NCBI GenBank assembly: GCA_027186245.1
Contig: CP114489.1
Span: 4,781,501-4,845,500 of the forward strand
Reading direction: 5' to 3'
DNA from: Coriaria nepalensis
Lineage: Eukaryota; Streptophyta; Magnoliopsida; Cucurbitales; Coriariaceae
Length of the DNA stretch: 64,000 nt
Made by a program: the position numbers and the translations under genes. The notes below the pieces were generated by a model. It saw only the letters and a list, made by a program, of their open reading frames with translations, ran no database searches and had not been told where the DNA came from. How positions within the stretch are numbered: position 1 is the first letter of the stretch; every line of letters begins with the position of its first letter. This document shows positions 61,600 through 64,000 of this stretch, piece after piece.

Positions 61600-62055
61600 T
61601 TTCCTACCCAAATAACTTACACACCCGGTTAAAAATGGACCATATAGTAACTGTTCATATTTGGTCGGAACGGTGTACATCTTTTGTCTAATTAAAAAGT
61701 TAAATAATAAATATATAATTACCTTTTTTTATGTAACAAATTTCATTGTATAAAATGATATCTAAAGATTATAAGTTCATATCATATAATCTGGAGTTTC
61801 GCATATAGATTTGGAAGTGTTAGGTCTTACAACTTTAATCAACGGTGGAGATGACGACAATCAAGACCCCGGTGATGATGGAGCGATGGTTGAAAGGATA
61901 AACATGGTGGACGTCATTTAGGGAAGAAGAAGATTACGTAAAAATAATAAAAATATTACCGGAGTATTTTAAAAACGTTTTTCCTTATTTTTATAAGTTG
62001 CAATCTAGAGTACGAGAAATATCTCGTTCTGTCACGCCATAATTTGTAATCTGAA
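61600..62055. other. PEX7 5' spacer
   Basis: No gene recognised; the sequence is AT-rich up to the edge of the copia relic. Confidence 0.4.
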
Positions 62056-63663
62056 ATTAGCATTTTATTGGAAATAGGAGAGACATTACATTGAGGAGTG
62101 GATATAGATTTTGGGAAAGAAAAGGACATGAGGAAGAGTCTGGTTGGAAGCAGTAAAGATCATACCATTTCTTACCAATCTTCATTAGTCTGGTAGTTAA
62201 AAGGTCATATAATAAGCAATGATCGGAATATAAAAGAGTGGCACAATTAGTATATCGGGTAAGAAAAGAAATAGATAGTAAATTGTAATCAAAACTAGGT
62301 ACATAGAAGGCATTTTGAAGGGTGAGAAAAGAATTTAAGTGAATTGAACCAACATGAGAGGTAAAGGTCCTAGAACAATTAGGCAAATCAATAGAAACAA
62401 AGGATCATCAAGGCATGAAACATGATTTATTAAGCAAAGAAAATCCCAAGTCATGTGATGACTTGTCCCAGTGTCCAATATCCAAAGTTTAGTGTCATGC
62501 AAGCTCAATAAACAAAGTAGATTACCTTCTCCTTTATTGGCAAAATTAAAAATTATATATGTCTTAAGAGTAGAATTGTTGAAAAGAAGTTTCAACAGCT
62601 GCTGTATTGCTCAAATGTAAACTAAGGAGTTGTGGTATCTAGTACATGTGTGGTGTGAATGGCAGCATTGGTTTATGGTGTGAGGGCAGTGGAGGTGTTG
62701 CTGGACGAGATATATTTTTGGTAGAATGATTTTTTGCCTTTGCACTTGTTAGCAGAGGAGTATGGATACCCAATAATCTTATAACTAGATTCTTTCTGAT
62801 AACCTTTCAAGTGACAAAAATCACATTCAACAAAGAGTTTATTATAAGGAATGGTGGTATCATTGTTCTACTTAGATGAGTTGGCTAAAAAATAGCATTT
62901 CTAAGAGTAAAAGCATGTTGTGATTCATCTTATGTGAGAAAGGTATATGCCTCAACTACTGATGGTAAATGATTCATTTGGAGAAGTTATCCTCTAAGCA
63001 GTATATATGATTTAGGCCCATAAGAAATTGAAACAACTTCATCTGTTGATCTGATAATCAATAGAGATGGGACACTTGCAGCATGAAAGAGCTACAAGAG
63101 AAGAAAACTCATCCTAGGATTTCTTAAGCTTAGTATAATAACTAGCTATATCATTAGTACCATGTCGAGTTATAGAAATCTGATTTTGAATGCTAAAAAT
63201 TCAAGTGCCATTGACTCTTTGAAAATGAGTTTGTAAATCTTTCCATACCAAAAAGGCTGAGGTAGAGTATACTATACAAGAGTATAACTCTTTTGACATT
63301 GTATTCATAATCCATGAGAGGACAGTAGCATTTCATCTATCCCAACTAGAAGCCATAATGAGATTCTAAGAACGACGAATGTCGGAATCATTGATGAGTC
63401 AAACTTTGTTTTTCTCCATGAGTGCTATGAGCATGATTGTAGTCTAAATGCTATAGTTACTGGAACTTTGCAATGGCTGAGTAACCAAAACTAACCTAGA
63501 TCTACCGGATGTGCAGATAAAATGGATGGTTGATGTCTATGGCTGAAGGTGGTGTTTGCGAGATAATATTTGGTGGAGGAATGAGAGTATATTGGTCTAT
63601 AACATTTTGAGATGGATTGCCAGGATATTGGGGTATAATATTTGTGGAAGCTTCGTTCGCCAT
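62056..63663 (-). pseudogene. Ty1/copia relic: gag, protease and pre-integrase
   Basis: Minus strand. Gag starts at 63,663 (MANEAS, then NPSQNVIDQY, HPFYLH). A zinc knuckle is at about 62,830-62,770 (CDFCHLKGYQKESSYK, last Cys changed). The protease is at about 62,480 (LWILDTGTSHHMT). The linker and GAG-pre-integrase are at 62,386-62,057 (LQNAFYVPSFDYNLLSIS). The relic ends before the integrase core. Frameshifts are present in gag, while the protease and following segments are comparatively clean. Confidence 0.75.
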
Positions 63664-63699
63664 TAAAGGACAAACAAAATTTTTAGAGATTGATTTGGT

Positions 63700-63807
63700 G
63701 CTCTAATACCATAACAAAAGAAAATGAAGAAAATAATTTTTCTATTAATCTCACACACAATTACAGAGAAAAGGATGATGTATATATAACGTGCATGAGT
63801 ACAATGA
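63700..63807 (-). mobile_element. Copia primer-binding site and truncated 5' LTR
   Basis: The complement of 63,700-63,711 is TGGTATTAGAGC, one mismatch from the tRNA-iMet primer-binding site. Next to it (63,712-63,807) is LTR-end sequence with a TATA-like TTATATATAC and TCTGTAATTGTGTGTGAG on the minus strand. The LTR is cut off at about 63,807 by the plus-strand fragment. Confidence 0.6.
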
Positions 63808-63816
63808 TATTAGTGA

Positions 63817-64000
63817 ATGCACGCTAAGAAACATGTTACCTCTCGATCTTCAGCAGAGGCCGAGTATCGCGCTATGGCCTCTTGCGAGATTCTTTGGATC
63901 CATCAACTCTTTGATGAGTTCAATTTTCCTCTTTCCAAACCTACCAAGTCATACTATGACAGTAAAGCTGCCATTCACATAGCTTCTAATCCAGTATACC
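63817..64000 (+). pseudogene. Copia RNase H C-terminal fragment, running off the window
   Basis: Opposite strand to the neighbouring relic. It reads AKKHVTSRSSAEAEYRAMAS, CEILWIHQLFDEFNFPL and YYDSKAAIHIASNPV without a stop, the end of copia RNase H (including the active-site region EAEYRA and DSKAAI). In-frame TGA at 63,814 marks the left junction. Either a distinct truncated element or a rearranged piece; what follows lies outside the window. Confidence 0.75.

Overview
The window is nuclear DNA from a eudicot plant. It is AT-rich, with short introns that have AT-rich interiors and GT/AG borders. Its protein genes are plant-specific or clearly plant-like: a CIPK12/19-type kinase, DOG1-domain proteins, an MRH1/MDIS-type LRR receptor pseudokinase, a DUF688 protein, a granulin-containing RD21-type cysteine protease and the peroxisomal PTS2 receptor PEX7. 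No species can be named from the sequence alone. There are no bacterial, organellar or CRISPR features.

Layout. 1-11,500: a decayed Tat-lineage Ty3/gypsy retrotransposon (gag, protease, RT, two RNase H domains, integrase), a hairpin-bearing tandem array, and an antisense Transposase_28-like region with a 410-bp duplication. A 2.5-kb solo LTR with a perfect 5-bp target duplication splits its protease. 11,500-16,400: AT-rich spacer with a gag relic and a pogo-like element. 16,675-18,114: intronless CIPK. 19,512-20,181: broken DOG1-like gene. 20,400-23,200: LINE and copia scraps and a 3-copy repeat. 23,885-24,649: DOG1-like gene with a seed-type promoter. 25,470-28,440: LINE relic on the minus strand. 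29,902-32,841: MRH1/MDIS-like gene (minus). 35,209-36,896: DUF688 gene (minus). 37,900-40,760: copia relic. 42,596-45,188: RD21-like protease (minus). 46,990-50,644: MULE transposase relic split by a second solo LTR, followed tail to tail by a DUF1985/Ulp1-type transposon gene (51,312-54,620, minus) that contains five tandem exon-intron cassettes. 55,976-59,300: pogo-like element, a hAT element with a perfect 8-bp target duplication, and a MITE-like element. 60,490-61,449: PEX7 (minus). 62,050-64,000: a copia relic (minus) abutting a well-preserved copia RNase H fragment (plus) that runs off the window.

The host genes are not an operon or an obvious pathway cluster. CIPK and the two DOG1-domain genes are all connected in the literature with stress, ABA or seed biology, but their adjacency here may be chance. 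The most unusual structures are in the transposons: solo LTRs that landed inside catalytic or DNA-binding coding regions, and the amplified phase-symmetric exon cassette in the Ulp1-type gene.
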